Shown here: positions 14,013 through 17,085 of the stretch, piece after piece | Numbering within the stretch: the first letter of the stretch is position 1 | Layout: the number at the start of each line of letters is the position of its first letter | From: Chloroflexota bacterium | GTDB taxonomy: Bacteria > Chloroflexota > Dehalococcoidia > Lucifugimonadales > JADFKI01 | Length of the DNA: 17,085 bases | Assembly: GCA_009838595.1 (NCBI GenBank) | Contig: VXRI01000198.1 | Location: forward strand, 1 to 17,085 | Reading direction: 5' to 3' | Made by a program: the position numbers and the translations under genes | The notes under the pieces: model-generated | What the model was told of the DNA's origin: nothing | The model's input: the letters and a program-made list of their open reading frames with translations, nothing else | Databases searched by the model: none

Positions 14013-16280
14013 ATGCTGAACTCGTTTGAGCACGTTTATGAATCCGGCACGCTCGTCATGGAGAGCGGCCAACTAGCACTACAAGCCAATGGCTCCATCC
14101 TAGTCAAGCAGGGTGATAATGCCTTGCTTATCACCGCCACGATGTCTAAGCCGCGCGAGGGCATCGACTTCTTCCCACTAACCATCGATGTGGAAGAGCG
14201 CCTGTATTCCAGGGGCAAAATTCCCGGCAGTTTCTTCCGTCGCGAAGGGCGCCCCAGCACTCACGGCATACTGATGGCGCGCCTGACCGACAGGCAGATT
14301 CGCCCGATGTTCCCTAGCGACTTCCGCAACGAAGTGCAGATTGTCGCAACCCCGCTGTCGATCGATATGGAAACACCGTTCGAGACGCTGGTTATGACCG
14401 CGGCATCGGCGGCGCTGTCCATCTCCGATATTCCATTCGGCGGGCCAATCGCAGCTACGCGCGTCGGCTACATTAACGGCGAACTCGTGGTGAACCCGAC
14501 TTACGAGCAGATCGACGAAAGCGAGTTGGAAATCGTTGTGTCTAGCTCGCGCGACGGCGTTACGATGATGGAGGCAGGCGCGAGCGAACTGCCCGAAGAA
14601 GTAGTTTTCGACGCGATCGCGCTCGCACACGAGGTCAATTTAGGGCTAATCGACTTCCAAGACGAAATGGTATCCGCCATCGGTAAGCCAAAGTCCGGTT
14701 ACGACTCGTTTGCATATCCGACGGAGCTTGACGACGAGGTCTCCGACATTCTCGGTGATGGTTTAATCGAAGCATTCGCATCGTCCACCGGCAAGGTTGA
14801 CTTGTACGAGAGTCTGGACGAACTGCGCGCCAAAGTCGCCGAGGCGCTGGGCGAAGACTACGAATCCAACCACCTGCGAGACGCGTTCGAGGCGCAGCTT
14901 GAGCAGGCGTTCAAGCACAATGTGCTGTCGGGCGGCAAGCGCCCTGACGGACGCGATAGGCACGAGATTCGCCCAATATCCAGCGTGGTCAACCTGCTGC
15001 CGCGAGTGCATGGCAGCGGTCTGTTCAGTCGTGGTGAAACGCAGATTCTCGGCGTGGCTACCCTCGGTTCGGTCGGTGACGCGCAACGCCTGGACACACT
15101 GACGCCCGAAGACACCAAGCGCTTTATGCTGCACTATAATTTCCCGCCATACTCGGTCGGCGAAGTGCGACGCATCGGCTCGCCCGGGCGCCGCGAAGTC
15201 GGACACGGCGCACTTGCTGAGCGCGCCATCGCTCCTGTGCTGCCCACTCAGGACGAGTTCCCATATACTCTGCGTATCGTCTGCGAGGCGCTCGGCTCGA
15301 ACGGCAGCACATCCATGGCAAGCGTCTGTGCGGGCACACTTGCGCTGATGGACGCGGGCGTTCCTATCAAGGCTCCGGTCGCGGGTATCTCCATCGGTCT
15401 GATTGACGGCGAAGACGGCGAGTACGCCACCATCACCGACATCCAGGGTATGGAAGACCATGTAGGCGATATGGACTTCAAGGTCGCGGGCACTCGCGAG
15501 GGCATCACTGCAATTCAGCTGGACATCAAAGTGAACAGCATCAGCTTCGATGTCGTGCGTGACGCCTTGGAGCAGGCGAAGGAAGCGCGGCTGTTCATTC
15601 TAGACCACATGCGCGAGACTATCAGCGACACGCGCGAAGACCTCAGCCCGTTCGCGCCGCGCATGCTGCAAATCAGTGTTCCCGTTGAGAAGATTGGCAC
15701 GGTGATAGGTCCCGGCGGCAAGACCATTCGCGGCATCACTGAAGAGACCGGCGCGACCGTGGACATTCAAGAAGACGGCACCATAGTCATCGGTTCTGCG
15801 GACGGCGCAGCGGCGGCGAAGGCGGTGCAGATGATCGAAGATCTCACGCGGGAAGTGAAGGTTGGCGATATTTTTACCGGCAAGGTCAGCCGCATAATGG
15901 ATTTCGGCGCGTTCGTGGACATTCTGCCGGGTAAGGACGGCTTGGTGCACATCAGCGAACTCGCGGAAGAGCGAGTGCCGTCAGTCGGCGATGTCGTGGA
16001 AATAGGGCAGGAGCTCACCGTCGCGGTCATCCAGATAGACGATCTCGGGCGAGTCAACCTGTCGCGTCGCGCACTGCTCGTTGACGAAGAGATTGACCCC
16101 AACGGTAGAGAACCTGTCGGCGGCGGTCGTCCCGCGCGTACCGGTGGCTACCGTAGAGATGGTGGAAGAGGCCGCAACGACCGCAGCGGCTATCGTGGAG
16201 GTGGTCGGGGCGGCCGCGACCGTGAGCGTGGCGGCAGAGATCGCAACCGTGGCGGTGGCAGGGGCGGCTATCGCGGATAG
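14013..16280 (+). CDS. pnp: Polyribonucleotide nucleotidyltransferase (polynucleotide phosphorylase) with Arg/Gly-rich C-terminal tail
   Basis: A 755-residue cytoplasmic 3'-5' phosphorolytic exoribonuclease for mRNA decay. Two RNase PH domains span about 1-215 and 310-540, joined by a helical linker. Phosphate-site S432-T433-S434 (NGSTSMAS) and metal/catalytic D482, D488 and K490 (MEDH, GDMDFK) are present. A KH domain (GPGGK near 567-571) and an S1 domain (about 617-690, GKVSRIMDFGAFVDILPG) follow. The last 60 or so residues are a tail of RGG, RDR and GYRG repeats, absent from the E. coli enzyme. The ATG has GGAGG (13997-14001) 11 bases upstream. The gene is probably transcribed from the rpsO promoter through the terminator. 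Confidence 0.97.
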   Translation: MLNSFEHVYESGTLVMESGQLALQANGSILVKQGDNALLITATMSKPREGIDFFPLTIDVEERLYSRGKIPGSFFRREGRPSTHGILMARLTDRQIRPMFPSDFRNEVQIVATPLSIDMETPFETLVMTAASAALSISDIPFGGPIAATRVGYINGELVVNPTYEQIDESELEIVVSSSRDGVTMMEAGASELPEEVVFDAIALAHEVNLGLIDFQDEMVSAIGKPKSGYDSFAYPTELDDEVSDILGDGLIEAFASSTGKVDLYESLDELRAKVAEALGEDYESNHLRDAFEAQLEQAFKHNVLSGGKRPDGRDRHEIRPISSVVNLLPRVHGSGLFSRGETQILGVATLGSVGDAQRLDTLTPEDTKRFMLHYNFPPYSVGEVRRIGSPGRREVGHGALAERAIAPVLPTQDEFPYTLRIVCEALGSNGSTSMASVCAGTLALMDAGVPIKAPVAGISIGLIDGEDGEYATITDIQGMEDHVGDMDFKVAGTREGITAIQLDIKVNSISFDVVRDALEQAKEARLFILDHMRETISDTREDLSPFAPRMLQISVPVEKIGTVIGPGGKTIRGITEETGATVDIQEDGTIVIGSADGAAAAKAVQMIEDLTREVKVGDIFTGKVSRIMDFGAFVDILPGKDGLVHISELAEERVPSVGDVVEIGQELTVAVIQIDDLGRVNLSRRALLVDEEIDPNGREPVGGGRPARTGGYRRDGGRGRNDRSGYRGGGRGGRDRERGGRDRNRGGGRGGYRG

Positions 16281-16305
16281 CGCCTGACATCGCGGCGCAC
16301 AATCC

Positions 16306-16355
16306 AACGCAAGTAACATCGGAAACCCCGGCATTGAGTTCGGGGTTTCTGCGTT
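16306..16355 (+). terminator. Two-part hairpin after pnp, probable transcript end
   Basis: GAAACCCCG (16322-16330) and CGGGGTTTC (16341-16349) pair perfectly over nine bases with a 10-base loop. Outer arms AACGCA (16306-16311) and TGCGTT (16350-16355) add six pairs, with a 10-base bulge on the left. No T-run follows apart from the TTT inside the arm, so it may be a processing or stability element as well as a terminator. Confidence 0.6.
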
Positions 16356-16416
16356 ACCGCCTTTGGAGAAGTCGTTTGTGTAAAGTGATTCAAACTCCAA
16401 TCGCGGAGTCAGAGCA

Positions 16417-17085
16417 ATGGCAAATCCTGAGCCGCAAACCGAATATGACCCTGTGTCCGAGCGTGCACGGATAGCCAGCCTTGACCTGATTCGCGGCATC
16501 GCCGTGCTGGGCATACTGCTGATGAATGCCGTCTCGTTCAGGTACGGCATTGCACCATACTTCAACTTGAGCGCGGGCGGTTCGGAAACATGGCTGGACT
16601 GGGCGGTTGGCATATTTGGCGAAATTTTCGTCGACCAGAAGTTCATGGGGCTGTTTTCGCTGCTGTTCGGCGCTGGTATGATTCTCTTCATTGACCGCGC
16701 CGCCGCAAGAGGCAGGCGTGCTGTCCTGCTGAACATGTGGCGCAACGCATTGCTGCTGCTAATCGGCATTGTGCATTACGCAATTTGGGACGGAGATGTA
16801 CTGATGGTTTACGCTATCTCGTCGTTCTTCCTGATTCCCCTGCGTAACCTCTCCAACAAGGCACTTATCTCTCTCGGTATCGTAGTTTTCGCGTTATCCG
16901 TTGTCGGCTCCGTTTTTTCACAGTATATCGCCGACAGCACCGGCACATCTTTATCGGGCATCTGGGAGCCTGGGGAATTCGATACCGAGGATTGGGTGGG
17001 CGTTCCCCATCTGCTTGGCTACTTTCTGCGTGCGCTGGGGCTGATTCTGTTGGGTGCAGGACTGTACCGCACAGGCTTTATGAAC
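16417..17085 (+). CDS. DUF418 / YeiB-family membrane protein, N-terminal part
   Basis: The gene starts with ATG at 16417 (GGAG eight bases upstream, 16405-16408) and runs off the right edge after 223 codons with no stop. Residues 19-41 carry the family opening: RI-SLDLIRG-AVLGILLMNAV. MGLFSLLFGAGM, RNALLLLIGIVHYAIWDGDVLMVYA and the later FLRALGLILLGAGLYRTG segments follow, each hydrophobic and each in the order seen in YeiB-like proteins. It is an inner-membrane protein of several helices; the family is possibly transport-related and related to acyltransferase-3 membrane proteins, but its function is not established. It is probably a separate unit from pnp, given the hairpin between them. Confidence 0.88.
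   Translation, partial: MANPEPQTEYDPVSERARIASLDLIRGIAVLGILLMNAVSFRYGIAPYFNLSAGGSETWLDWAVGIFGEIFVDQKFMGLFSLLFGAGMILFIDRAAARGRRAVLLNMWRNALLLLIGIVHYAIWDGDVLMVYAISSFFLIPLRNLSNKALISLGIVVFALSVVGSVFSQYIADSTGTSLSGIWEPGEFDTEDWVGVPHLLGYFLRALGLILLGAGLYRTGFMN

Noticed and set aside
14003..14029. Nine-codon upstream frame overlapping the pnp start
   Set aside because: The ATG is only one base from the GGAGG, too close for efficient initiation; the pnp ATG at 14013 fits the family start.
14763..15461. 232-codon minus-strand open frame inside pnp
   Set aside because: Antisense to the conserved RNase PH domain of PNPase; no Shine-Dalgarno or family features.
16081..16287. 68-codon plus-strand frame within the PNPase tail (Ala/Val-rich)
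   Set aside because: A shifted reading of the same Gly/Arg repeat codons; the S1 domain continues in the other frame to the stop at 16280.
15981..16769. 262-codon minus-strand open frame over the end of pnp and the DUF418 gene
   Set aside because: It crosses the post-pnp hairpin and is antisense to two supported genes. Its Ala/Thr-rich centre comes from the repetitive Arg/Gly tail codons.

Overview
The window looks like a stretch of chromosome from an uncultured, fairly GC-rich bacterium. The best guess is the Chloroflexota (Dehalococcoidia / SAR202-like): an enolase-superfamily gene beside MFS_3-type transporters, an amidase, a mycothiol-type alcohol dehydrogenase, many TTG starts and short degenerate palindromes between genes all fit. 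This placement rests on gene content and style only; no marker search could be run. There is no rRNA, tRNA, CRISPR array, transposase or phage gene. Two genes are cut by the window edges: a 3-hydroxyisobutyrate-dehydrogenase-like gene on the left and a DUF418/YeiB-like membrane protein on the right.

Region 1 (1-4168) looks catabolic. A dehydrogenase on the minus strand diverges from a plus-strand operon of a mandelate-racemase-type enolase-superfamily enzyme and two tandem, clearly duplicated MFS transporters. The genes overlap or lie a few bases apart. The set suggests handling of an acid sugar or other hydroxy acid, with the transporters moving the substrate or a product.

Region 2 (4368-5940) holds a minus-strand zinc alcohol dehydrogenase very like actinobacterial S-(hydroxymethyl)mycothiol dehydrogenase (MscR). 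A 490-base divergent intergenic region follows, with a palindrome, a doubled Shine-Dalgarno motif, short GGAT-type repeats and a strong promoter for the next operon.

Region 3 (5941-9137) is a tight housekeeping operon, cmk-plsC-glmS: CMP kinase, lysophosphatidate acyltransferase, glucosamine-6-phosphate synthase. It feeds nucleotide, phospholipid and amino-sugar synthesis.

Region 4 (9314-13492) is accessory: a 73-residue unknown protein paired with a third MFS transporter, then an amidase-signature enzyme, then an alpha/beta hydrolase with its own good sigma-70-type promoter.

Region 5 (13682-16280) is the conserved rpsO-pnp pair (ribosomal protein S15 and polynucleotide phosphorylase), separated by a hairpin plus T-rich tract. 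PNPase ends in an unusual Arg/Gly-rich tail of about 60 residues. A strong hairpin follows pnp, then the truncated DUF418 gene.

No clear new multi-gene system is visible. The most rewarding items are the enolase/tandem-MFS operon, the patchy near-identity of the two transporters, the MscR-like enzyme outside its usual lineage, the related intergenic palindromes, the RGG tail of PNPase, and the 63-nt hairpin element before rpsO.
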